Below, piece after piece: positions 1 through 5,706 of a stretch of DNA of 8,913 bases. The stretch is from CAYFUF01 sp964394795 (GTDB lineage Bacteria; Bacillota; Clostridia; Tissierellales; Peptoniphilaceae). The notes beneath the pieces were generated by a model, which saw only the letters and a list, made by a program, of their open reading frames with translations, was not told where the DNA came from and made no database searches. The position numbers and the translations under genes were made by a program. The DNA lies in the NCBI GenBank assembly GCA_964394795.1, contig CAYMYX010000049.1, positions 1-8,913 of the forward strand, in the 5' to 3' direction. The stretch's first letter is position 1. Each line of letters begins with the position of its first letter.

Positions 1-63
1 AGTGGGAATAAGATTAAGAGGGCTGAGGCGACGAGAAACGGTGAAGAGGCCGTGAGAAATTGA
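1..63 (+). CDS. Possible 3' end of an unidentified plus-strand gene (partial)
   Basis: Reading from base 1, a plus-strand frame stays open for 20 codons and ends at TGA 61-63; its residues are strongly hydrophilic, with alternating charges. A second frame stops at 53-55, so the choice between them is uncertain. The main support is position: a hairpin with a T-rich plus-strand tail follows within 15 bases, as expected after a gene end. No family can be recognised from so short a piece, and it may be non-coding. Confidence 0.25.
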   Translation, partial: SGNKIKRAEATRNGEEAVRN

Positions 64-73
64 TAGGGAATTG

Positions 74-117
74 AAAAGAGCTGCTGCAGAATTCTGCAAC
101 AGCTCTGTTTTTGTTTT
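74..117. terminator. Bidirectional intrinsic terminator between convergent genes
   Basis: GAGCTG (78-83) pairs with CAGCTC (100-105). Inside lies the perfect palindrome TGCAGAATTCTGCA (85-98), with a single C/A mismatch between the two parts. The plus strand continues into a T-rich stretch (106-117). The minus strand continues into four Ts (77-74). The hairpin starts 21 bases past the nrdJ stop codon, so it can end nrdJ transcription and also close a plus-strand transcript entering from the left. Confidence 0.8.
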
Positions 118-126
118 GGGGATGGA

Positions 127-2277
127 TTAGATTGCACAAGGGCTGTAGCCACAGTCTTGGCATTCTTCACAGCCGCCGGCGACCATCATGGTACCGCCAC
201 ACATTGGGCAGGTGTCTGGATCTTTGGCGAGGGAGTCATTGACGATGTCGTTGATTTCGTCTTGAAGCTGTTGGATCCGCTTTTGTGGATCGGTTTCGAC
301 GGCTTCTTTCTTCTTGGTCTTGTCGGTGATGAGGATACCTGAACGGGCACAGCCATCGCGGTAGATGGTGATTCCCTTTAGACCTTGCTCCCAAGCGTAG
401 AGGTAAAGCTCTTCGACTTCTTCGACGGTAGTTTCCTCGGGAAGGTTGACCGTGGAGGAGATGGAGGCGTCGATGTACTTTTGCCAGTGGGCTTGAACCT
501 CGATACGGTCTCTGTAGTTAAGGTTGGCCGTGGTGACGATGGTTTCTGGAAGGTTCTCTTCATCCTTGAGACCCTTGGCGTCCATGAATTGCTTGATGAT
601 TGGGGTGACGACCTTGTAGTAGGTGTCGACGCCACCGTTGATGGATTCGGTTTTGCGGGTGTAGGAGATTTGGAAGATAGGCTCTACACCGTTGGAGCAA
701 CCGATTAGGGTGGAGATGGACCCCGTTGGAGCGATGGTTAGAAGCTGGGAGTTGCGAAGGCCATATTTCTCGACCATCTCCATCGTTTCGTCCGTTGCGA
801 CGGTCTTCAGGAAGTCTGAGGCAAGGACGGCATCCTTTTTGAAGAAGGGGAATGGCCCGTCTTCTTTGGCTAGGAGGGCGGACGCTTGAAGGGCGTCGTT
901 GGCGATGGATGAGCCCAACTTGTCGATCAGCTCAAGGGATTCGTCGGAACCGTAGCGGATGTCCAACTTGATGAACATGTCGGCAAGACCCATAATACCT
1001 AAGCCGATTTGGCGAAGGTTCTTGGAACTTTCGCGTTGCTCTGGTAGGGGGTGGAGCTCTGCGTTCTCATCGAGAACTTCGTTGAGGTATTTTACGCCGT
1101 CGTGGACAGCTTTTTTCAGGCCATGCCAGTCGACTTCCGCACGGTCGGTAAAGGGGTGGAGAACGAAGGCACCTAGATTGATGGATGAAAGGTTACAAGC
1201 ACCGAAAGCTGGTAGTGGCTCTTCTGCACAGGGATTAACGCCGGCGTATTCAAAGTCTGGATCTTCGCTCATCAGGTGGTAGGAGTCGATGCGGTCCTTG
1301 AAGAGGATGCCAGGCTCGGCCATGTTCCAGTTGTTGTAGCAAAGCTTGCGGTAAAGGTCTCTTGCGCTGACCTTACGTTCGATCTTTTCACCGGTGGATT
1401 CCACGTCAAAGTGTAGGAGGAAGTCTTGGTCCGCTTTGACCGCTTCCATGAACTCATCATTGACGTTGACGGAGATGTTGGCGAAGGTAACCTTGTTGAG
1501 GTCGTTCTTTACATCGACAAATTCTTCAATGTCGGGGTGAGTAACGTCCAGGTTTAACATCAGGGCGCCGCGACGGCCGCGCATACCGATTAGTCCTGTG
1601 GTCATGGAGTAAAGGTCCATGAAGGAAACCGCGCCGGTGGTCGTAGCGGCTGCGTTGTTGACGACAGCCCCCTTTGGACGAAGCTTGGACAGGGTAAGGC
1701 CAACGCCACCACCGTAAGAATAGGTACGGGCCATCCACTTGGCGGTATCAAAGATGGATTCGATGTTATCTTCTACTTGGGGCATAACGTAGCAGTTAGA
1801 AAGAGTGAGCTTTCTGCCGTGCTTGTCTAGACCGCGACCGGCAAGGATGCGGCCGGCGGGCATGATCTTCTTGTCACGAATCATCTTCATGATAGGCTCG
1901 TTGTTGCCGGAAATGCGGGCGAGGAAGGCGTCGAAAGGCTCGTCATCGAATTGGTACTTGCTCTCGTAGATGTCTCGTTGAAGGTCGGTCATGTCCCATC
2001 CGTGGAGGCGAAGCTTCGCTCTTTCTACGCGGTAGATGATGTAGCGCTTGGCCACTTCCGGTGCATAGCGCATCAATTCGATTTCGACATAATCCTGAAT
2101 CTCTTCAATATTGACCGTCTCTCGGTCTTCAAAATACGTTTCGCAATCTGCGGCGATGCGGTCGGCTAACTCCTCATTGAGTTGGTTTTCGCCCTCCATC
2201 ATGGCCTTCTTAATCGCTATGGCAATTTTCGACGAGTCAAAATCGACGACGGTACCGTTTCGTTTCTCAACTTTCAT
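127..2277 (-). CDS. nrdJ: Adenosylcobalamin-dependent (class II) ribonucleoside-diphosphate reductase
   Basis: This enzyme reduces ribonucleotides to deoxyribonucleotides in the cytoplasm, using a radical generated from coenzyme B12, so it needs no oxygen and no small subunit. The product is 716 residues from the start chosen here. An N-terminal ATP-cone begins with KVEKRNG. The catalytic barrel carries the redox cysteine in SNCYV (about residue 162), the radical-site signature NPCAEE (Asn348, Cys350, Glu352) and the partner cysteine in GACNLSSINL (361). The C-terminus is a cysteine cluster (CPMC, then C, C, C and a last C two residues from the end), as in NrdJ proteins where it binds zinc and relays reducing electrons. 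ATG 2275-2277 is preferred: AAGGAG sits six bases upstream and the ATP-cone starts at once. An ATG at 2302-2304 would add nine residues but has poorer spacing. It has a long regulated leader and appears monocistronic. Confidence 0.95.
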   Translation of the reverse strand: MKVEKRNGTVVDFDSSKIAIAIKKAMMEGENQLNEELADRIAADCETYFEDRETVNIEEIQDYVEIELMRYAPEVAKRYIIYRVERAKLRLHGWDMTDLQRDIYESKYQFDDEPFDAFLARISGNNEPIMKMIRDKKIMPAGRILAGRGLDKHGRKLTLSNCYVMPQVEDNIESIFDTAKWMARTYSYGGGVGLTLSKLRPKGAVVNNAAATTTGAVSFMDLYSMTTGLIGMRGRRGALMLNLDVTHPDIEEFVDVKNDLNKVTFANISVNVNDEFMEAVKADQDFLLHFDVESTGEKIERKVSARDLYRKLCYNNWNMAEPGILFKDRIDSYHLMSEDPDFEYAGVNPCAEEPLPAFGACNLSSINLGAFVLHPFTDRAEVDWHGLKKAVHDGVKYLNEVLDENAELHPLPEQRESSKNLRQIGLGIMGLADMFIKLDIRYGSDESLELIDKLGSSIANDALQASALLAKEDGPFPFFKKDAVLASDFLKTVATDETMEMVEKYGLRNSQLLTIAPTGSISTLIGCSNGVEPIFQISYTRKTESINGGVDTYYKVVTPIIKQFMDAKGLKDEENLPETIVTTANLNYRDRIEVQAHWQKYIDASISSTVNLPEETTVEEVEELYLYAWEQGLKGITIYRDGCARSGILITDKTKKKEAVETDPQKRIQQLQDEINDIVNDSLAKDPDTCPMCGGTMMVAGGCEECQDCGYSPCAI

Positions 2278-2283
2278 TTCTTT

Positions 2284-2289
2284 CTCCTT
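2284..2289 (-). promoter_or_regulatory. nrdJ ribosome binding site that decides the start
   Basis: On the minus strand AAGGAG lies six bases before ATG 2277-2275. The upstream ATG at 2304 has only AAGGAA about three bases away, which is too close for efficient initiation. This favours the 716-residue product. Confidence 0.7.
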
Positions 2290-2390
2290 CATCAATACGT
2301 TCATTATTCCTTCGAATCCATCTGGTAACTAGCTTAAAATGTTGCAGAATCTTCATCTGCGTGCAATCGTTTTTCCGTCCGTGTAGAGCG

Positions 2391-2423
2391 AAAAAAACGG
2401 CATCCTCACCTGTGGGGGATGCC
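2391..2423 (-). terminator. Intrinsic terminator hairpin inside the nrdJ leader (candidate attenuator)
   Basis: Read on the minus strand, GGCATCC (2423-2417) pairs with GGATGCC (2405-2399) around an 11-base loop, followed by G and seven Ts (2397-2391). This is a standard Rho-independent terminator, but it lies about 115 bases upstream of the nrdJ start and downstream of the probable promoter. No credible gene precedes it on that strand, so it most likely acts as conditional termination of nrdJ. Two upstream segments can pair with its loop or its 5' arm. Confidence 0.65.
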
Positions 2424-2473
2424 CAGGGATCATCGAAATCTGTTACAGGTTTTCCATAAATTTTTCTATAATT

Positions 2474-2489
2474 CCACAACATGTAGTGT
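2474..2489 (-). promoter_or_regulatory. NrdR-box-like operator, proximal copy
   Basis: The minus strand reads ACACTACATGTTGTGG, matching 13 of 16 positions of the NrdR consensus acaCwAtATaTwGtgt as I recall it. NrdR is the ATP/dATP-sensing repressor of ribonucleotide reductase genes, so a box directly upstream of nrdJ is expected. It would lie just downstream of the proposed transcription start. Confidence 0.6.
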
Positions 2490-2503
2490 TTCGTTAGACT
2501 ACA

Positions 2504-2519
2504 ATACACAATTTAGCAT
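2504..2519 (-). promoter_or_regulatory. Weak second NrdR-box-like site overlapping the nrdJ -10
   Basis: This segment matches about 10 of 16 positions of the NrdR consensus. Its centre is 30 bp from the stronger copy, close to the roughly three helical turns typical of paired NrdR boxes. It covers the predicted -10 element. The match is weak and rests mainly on spacing. Confidence 0.35.
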
Positions 2520-2538
2520 ATCTATTTTGGGATTACAA
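2510..2538 (-). promoter_or_regulatory. Probable sigma-A promoter of nrdJ
   Basis: On the minus strand TTGTAA (2538-2533) is followed after 17 bases by TAAATT (2515-2510), with an extended -10 TGC just before it. Each hexamer matches four of six consensus bases. Transcription would begin near 2503, giving a leader of about 225 bases that includes the strong NrdR-like box and the terminator hairpin. Confidence 0.45.
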
Positions 2539-2557
2539 GACATGAAACTAGGATTAA

Positions 2558-2587
2558 TTGACAGGGGGATATCAAGAAGAGTCTAAA
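2558..2587 (+). promoter_or_regulatory. Candidate promoter for htrA, divergent from nrdJ
   Basis: A perfect -35 TTGACA (2558-2563) is followed after 18 bases by TCTAAA (2582-2587), four of six matches to the -10 consensus. The start would be near 2594, about 210 bases before htrA. A TACAAT at 2712-2717 could serve as a second -10 but has no visible -35. Confidence 0.4.
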
Positions 2588-2664
2588 CGTTAGTCGCCGC
2601 CTAATCGAGGGCCATATATTAATTTTTTCTTGCAACCAAAAAAGTTACAAGGCAGAAAATTAAA

Positions 2665-2689
2665 GAAACATATTTCCTTCAAATGTTTC
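2665..2689 (+). repeat. Inverted repeat in the htrA leader, GAAACAT-N11-ATGTTTC
   Basis: Seven-base arms (2665-2671 and 2683-2689) are exact reverse complements separated by 11 bases. The repeat lies between the candidate htrA promoter and the gene. It could be a dimeric regulator site or a leader hairpin; there is no U-run after it, so it is not a terminator. Its role is unknown. Confidence 0.4.
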
Positions 2690-2745
2690 CCCTACCATTC
2701 CTATTACAAGATACAATGAAATTAGCTACTGGAGGACCCAAGGAC

Positions 2746-2760
2746 ATGGCCCAAAAGTAG
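2746..2760 (+). other. Four-codon upstream ORF (Met-Ala-Gln-Lys-stop) in frame with htrA
   Basis: ATG 2746-2748 is preceded by GGAGG (2731-2735) at ten bases and ends at TAG 2758-2760. It is in the htrA frame, and no other stop lies between that TAG and the htrA ATG. An ATG at 2716 in the same frame has no ribosome binding site. It could be a leader peptide, a former htrA start closed by a nonsense change, or chance. Confidence 0.25.
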
Positions 2761-2773
2761 AAGGTAACAAAGG

Positions 2774-2802
2774 AAGGAGGACGCGGATATTCCGCAACCA
2801 GT
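2774..2802 (+). promoter_or_regulatory. Distant htrA Shine-Dalgarno with an intervening hairpin
   Basis: A perfect AAGGAGG (2774-2780) lies 22 bases before the htrA ATG, too far for normal initiation. Between them GCGGA (2783-2787) pairs with TCCGC (2791-2795) around a TAT loop. Folding these 13 bases leaves 2 + 7 = 9 unpaired bases, a normal spacing. No other purine-rich site lies nearer the ATG, and no ATG, GTG or TTG lies in frame between the Shine-Dalgarno sequence and it. Confidence 0.5.
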
Positions 2803-4200
2803 ATGAGTGACAACAGATATAACAATGGGGACTGGAGACCTGAGAACCAGGAGAATCAGGACAACCAGTCGTATGCTAACCATAACAACAATTACGAGCG
2901 TGGGGGCGACCCCTATCGCCAGGAGGGAGAGAGCTACCATTACAATCCCTCGAGAAGCAGTCAGTACTACCAGCAAAGGGCGACCAGCCAGTCGTCTTCG
3001 GCTTATGACCAAAATACCGAGGTGAGAAAGCTGGTCCGAGATGAAATCCAGCGCAACTACAGACCTAAGTCATCTTGGTTTAAGAATATATTGCTCACGC
3101 TGTTCGGTTCCTTCATCGGAGCGTTGGCGGTTGTCGCTTTGTTCACCACGGGGGCCATCCCCTTGGAAGCAACCACGACAACGAAAGAAGAGGTTTCCAC
3201 GGTTAGCCAAACCCCATCGACACCCCTAAGCATCGAAGATGGGGAGACAATCGAAAATGTAGTGGCTGAAGAAGCGATTCCCTCCATCGTTGGCATCACG
3301 ACGACGATGCAAGGGTCTGGCTTAGATACTTTCTCCAACGCGACGGCACCATCCCAATTCATGCAGGCGGTGGGTTCTGGCGTTATCGTGTCAAGTGACG
3401 GTTACATCTTAACCAACGCCCACGTCGTCGATAACGGTAACGCCAGCAAGTTGACCGTTCGTCTACATGATGGGGACGAGGTCGACGCAGATTTGCTTTG
3501 GCATGACCAGACGCTGGATTTAGCTATCATCAAGGTAGATCGGACAGGTTTACCGGTCGCGAAGTTGGCGGATTCCTCCACCGTCCAGGTTGGGGACAAG
3601 GCGATTGCCATCGGTAATCCGCTAGGTCTAGACCTTCAATCCACACTGACCTCGGGCTTTATCTCAGGCTTGGAAAGATCCATCACCCTCAATGACGGCA
3701 ACATCATGGACGGTTTGATTCAAACCGATGCAGCCATCAACTCGGGTAACTCCGGTGGTGCTCTTCTTAATTCGAGGGGAGAGGTCATCGGGATCAACAC
3801 CGCCAGACCGCAGATTGCCGATGGTATCGGCTTTGCCATTCCAATCAATATTGCTAAGCCGATTGTCCAAAAGGTTATCGACACAGGAGCATATGAACCG
3901 ATTTACATCGGTATTATGGGTTACAATGTTCAGATCGCTTGGCAATACAGCACCGGCGAACTACCCGTGGATAAGGGGGTCGTTGTCCATGAGGTTTATG
4001 CGGGATCGCCTGCTGCTAAGGCCAGCATTCAACCGGAGGACATCATCGTCTCGATTGACGACAATCCCGTCGAATCAATGAACAGCCTGAAGTCCATTCT
4101 CGTCAACTACGAGTTGGGAGACACGGCCACCATTAAGTACTACAGCGGTGGCGAATTAATTGAAAAAGAAATTGTCTTTGAGCGCTTTGATCTGCGTTAG
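2803..4200 (+). CDS. htrA: Membrane-anchored HtrA/DegP-family serine protease with one PDZ domain
   Basis: HtrA proteases degrade or hold misfolded proteins on the outer side of the membrane. The 465-residue product has a polar cytosolic tail of about 90 residues rich in Asn, Gln, Tyr and Ser, one membrane helix (about 95-117, within NILLTLFGSFIGAL), a Thr/Ser-rich linker, a trypsin-like domain (about 150-355) and a single PDZ domain (about 367-455). The catalytic triad is complete: His207 in TNAHVV, Asp239 in TLDLAII and Ser317 in GNSGGA. The layout, with no cleaved signal peptide and one PDZ, is usual for Gram-positive HtrA. The start is ATG 2803-2805; its Shine-Dalgarno is unusually far away, and an upstream in-frame ATG (2746) is blocked by TAG. 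The gene stands alone, diverges from nrdJ and ends at a strong terminator. Confidence 0.93.
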   Translation: MSDNRYNNGDWRPENQENQDNQSYANHNNNYERGGDPYRQEGESYHYNPSRSSQYYQQRATSQSSSAYDQNTEVRKLVRDEIQRNYRPKSSWFKNILLTLFGSFIGALAVVALFTTGAIPLEATTTTKEEVSTVSQTPSTPLSIEDGETIENVVAEEAIPSIVGITTTMQGSGLDTFSNATAPSQFMQAVGSGVIVSSDGYILTNAHVVDNGNASKLTVRLHDGDEVDADLLWHDQTLDLAIIKVDRTGLPVAKLADSSTVQVGDKAIAIGNPLGLDLQSTLTSGFISGLERSITLNDGNIMDGLIQTDAAINSGNSGGALLNSRGEVIGINTARPQIADGIGFAIPINIAKPIVQKVIDTGAYEPIYIGIMGYNVQIAWQYSTGELPVDKGVVVHEVYAGSPAAKASIQPEDIIVSIDDNPVESMNSLKSILVNYELGDTATIKYYSGGELIEKEIVFERFDLR

Positions 4201-4210
4201 GCAAGCTACA

Positions 4211-4235
4211 GAGGGGAGCGGAAGCTCCCTTTTTT
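4211..4235 (+). terminator. Intrinsic terminator after htrA
   Basis: GGGAGC (4214-4219), loop GGAA, GCTCCC (4224-4229), then six Ts (4230-4235). It begins 10 bases after the htrA stop and separates htrA from the MarR-pirin operon. Confidence 0.93.
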
Positions 4236-4308
4236 CGTTCCAACTTGCCTCGTTCATCTTTCTGGCGACATGACTTGGGTATGAGTAAAGTAAGAAGCTA
4301 GCCTCGTG

Positions 4309-4337
4309 TTGACATTTTCAAGGCTTTACGGTAAAAT
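4309..4337 (+). promoter_or_regulatory. Sigma-A promoter of the MarR-pirin operon
   Basis: A perfect TTGACA (4309-4314) is followed after exactly 17 bases by TAAAAT (4332-4337), five of six matches to TATAAT. Transcription should start near 4344, inside the palindromic operator. This is one of the two best consensus promoters in the window. Confidence 0.88.
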
Positions 4338-4356
4338 ATATCTAGTTAGATATATT
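4335..4356 (+). promoter_or_regulatory. 22-bp palindromic operator, probable MarR autoregulatory site
   Basis: The half-site AATATATCTA (4335-4344) is followed by GT and then by its exact reverse complement (4347-4356). It starts within the -10 hexamer, spans the predicted start point and ends next to the Shine-Dalgarno sequence. MarR dimers bind palindromes of this size, and genes of this family commonly repress themselves, so the adjacent MarR protein is the obvious ligand. Confidence 0.75.
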
Positions 4357-4369
4357 AAGGAGGAGCGAG

Positions 4370-4795
4370 ATGAAACTAAATTCAGCGATATATATATTAC
4401 TGTCACGGAACTTGCTCCAGTTGGAACGCAACTTGGATCAGTTGTTACGGGAATCGGACCTGACAAAAACTCAGTTTGCTGTCATGGAAGCCCTTTACCA
4501 TAAGGGAACGCTGTCCCAACGCGATCTGCATACACTCATTCTGACAACAGCAGGAAACCTCCCAGTCGTCATCCAGAATCTCAAGAAAGAAAAGTTAATT
4601 ATTGAGAAGGTCGACAAGAAGGACAAACGAAGAAAGCACTTATCCCTATCAAAGAAGGGTATTGAAGTGATGGAAGAGATATTGCCCAAGCATATGGCCC
4701 GCATTGATGAGGCCTACAGCGTTTTGGATAGCAATGAGAAGAGAGAATTATACAGACTTTTGCGAAAGTTCGGAAAGGTATATGATGGAAGCTAA
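4370..4795 (+). CDS. MarR-family winged-helix transcriptional regulator
   Basis: A 141-residue protein of normal length for MarR repressors, which dimerise through terminal helices and release DNA on binding a small molecule or on oxidation. The winged helix spans about residues 33-97: the helix-turn-helix runs through TLSQRDLHTLI to VVIQNLKKEKLI, and the wing is VDKKDKRRKHLSLSKKG (81-97), with the Asp-Arg pattern typical of the family. It has no cysteine, so direct thiol oxidation as in OhrR is excluded and a ligand is more likely. AAGGAGG (4357-4363) lies six bases before the ATG. It is first in an operon and its 3' end overlaps the pirin start by about 11 bases, so the two are probably translationally coupled. 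The palindrome in its promoter suggests autorepression. The inducer cannot be deduced. Confidence 0.9.
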   Translation: MKLNSAIYILLSRNLLQLERNLDQLLRESDLTKTQFAVMEALYHKGTLSQRDLHTLILTTAGNLPVVIQNLKKEKLIIEKVDKKDKRRKHLSLSKKGIEVMEEILPKHMARIDEAYSVLDSNEKRELYRLLRKFGKVYDGS

Positions 4796-5624
4796 AATTT
4801 TACACACCGTTAAAGGACAACCTGCAGTGGATGGCGCAGGCGTTAAACTCGTTCGCGTACTCGGAGGACCTACCATTGAGAAATGGGACCCCTTCCTGAT
4901 GATGGATAGTTTCGACTCCACCAATTATGACGACTACAAGGCTGGTTTCCCAACGCACCCCCACCGCGGTATTGAGACGATTACCTACCTGTCTCAGGGG
5001 CACGTCACTCACGAAGACTCCATGGGCAACAAGAAGACCATCGGGCCTGGCATGATCCAATGGATGACCGCAGGTTCTGGAATCCTGCACTCGGAGACTT
5101 TTGAGGAGCAAGACCGTTTGCTTGGTCTCCAGCTATGGCTCAACCTTCCTCAAAAGGATAAGATGACCGCACCTAAGTACCAGGAAGTCAATCCGGAAGA
5201 TGCCGCAGTCGTCGAAGTTGACAACAGCAAAGTCCGCGTTTTGGCCGGCGACTACGAAGGAAACCAAGGTTTCCAAGCCCACCACAATCCGATGGACTTC
5301 TACGCTATCGATATTCCAGCCGGTGAGTCCATCACCATGGACGTGAAGGACGGCTACACGACCCACCTCTTCACCTTGCTCAGCGACGTCACGGTCAACG
5401 GTCAAGAAATCCGTGAGAAGACTGACATTCTGGTCTCTGAAGGTAGCGTCACCATCGAAGCGACAGAGGCTGCGGAAGTGGTTTGGATGGCCTCTCCTGA
5501 GCTCAACGAATCCGTTGCTTGGGGTGGACCAATTGTCATGAATACCGAAGAAGAACTTCGCCAAGCTTTCCAAGAGCTAAGAGCAGGCACCTTTATCAAG
5601 GAAGCGATTGAAGACGAAGCATAA
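4785..5624 (+). CDS. Pirin-family bicupin protein
   Basis: Pirins are two-domain cupins with one iron site in the N-terminal barrel; some bacterial members have quercetin 2,3-dioxygenase activity, while others act as protein partners. All four metal ligands are present: His58 and His60 in HPHRG, and His102 and Glu104 in ILHSE, nearly the human pirin numbering. The pirin signature continues with GIETITYLSQG and MIQWMTAGSG. The product is 279 residues from ATG 4785, chosen because AAAGG (4774-4778) lies six bases upstream; the adjacent ATG 4782 is equally possible. The open frame extends back to 4704, but that part lies inside the MarR gene and does not match pirin N-termini. The 11-base overlap implies co-expression with, and control by, the MarR repressor. 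The substrate is unknown. Confidence 0.92.
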   Translation: MEAKILHTVKGQPAVDGAGVKLVRVLGGPTIEKWDPFLMMDSFDSTNYDDYKAGFPTHPHRGIETITYLSQGHVTHEDSMGNKKTIGPGMIQWMTAGSGILHSETFEEQDRLLGLQLWLNLPQKDKMTAPKYQEVNPEDAAVVEVDNSKVRVLAGDYEGNQGFQAHHNPMDFYAIDIPAGESITMDVKDGYTTHLFTLLSDVTVNGQEIREKTDILVSEGSVTIEATEAAEVVWMASPELNESVAWGGPIVMNTEEELRQAFQELRAGTFIKEAIEDEA

Positions 5625-5640
5625 TTGAATCGAATATGGA

Positions 5641-5669
5641 AAGAACCAGCCGGCAGGTTGGTTCTTTTT
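5641..5669 (+). terminator. Intrinsic terminator after the pirin gene
   Basis: AAGAACCAGCC (5641-5651) pairs with GGTTGGTTCTT (5656-5666) around loop GGCA: an 11-bp stem with one G-U pair, ending in a run of five Ts (5665-5669). It starts 16 bases after the pirin stop codon and closes the MarR-pirin operon before dnaX. Confidence 0.92.
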
Positions 5670-5680
5670 ACATACCGTTA

Positions 5681-5689
5681 TGTTAAAAT
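5681..5689 (+). promoter_or_regulatory. Extended -10 promoter candidate for dnaX
   Basis: TGTTAAAAT (5681-5689) is an extended -10 element (TG, one base, TAAAAT). The -35 region falls in the preceding terminator and matches poorly. Transcription would start near 5696, leaving a very short leader before the Shine-Dalgarno GGAGG (5697-5701). It is the only evident promoter between the terminator and dnaX. Confidence 0.5.
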
Positions 5690-5706
5690 AAATCACGGAG
5701 GCGACT

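Noticed and set aside
2424..2503. Standard cobalamin riboswitch upstream of nrdJ
   Set aside because: The conserved B12-box sequence and the multi-helix core are not visible in the available leader.
2267..2509. 80-codon minus-strand frame covering the nrdJ leader
   Set aside because: It starts at GTG without a ribosome binding site, runs through the terminator hairpin and U-run, and overlaps the nrdJ start in another frame. It has no family resemblance.
2583..2593. Short palindrome CTAAACGTTAG in the nrdJ-htrA gap
   Set aside because: Only four-base arms; expected by chance in an AT-rich gap of this size.
4704..4784. N-terminal extension of the pirin frame
   Set aside because: The upstream ATGs lie inside the MarR gene; the encoded residues do not resemble pirin N-termini, and ATG 4782/4785 fits the family start.
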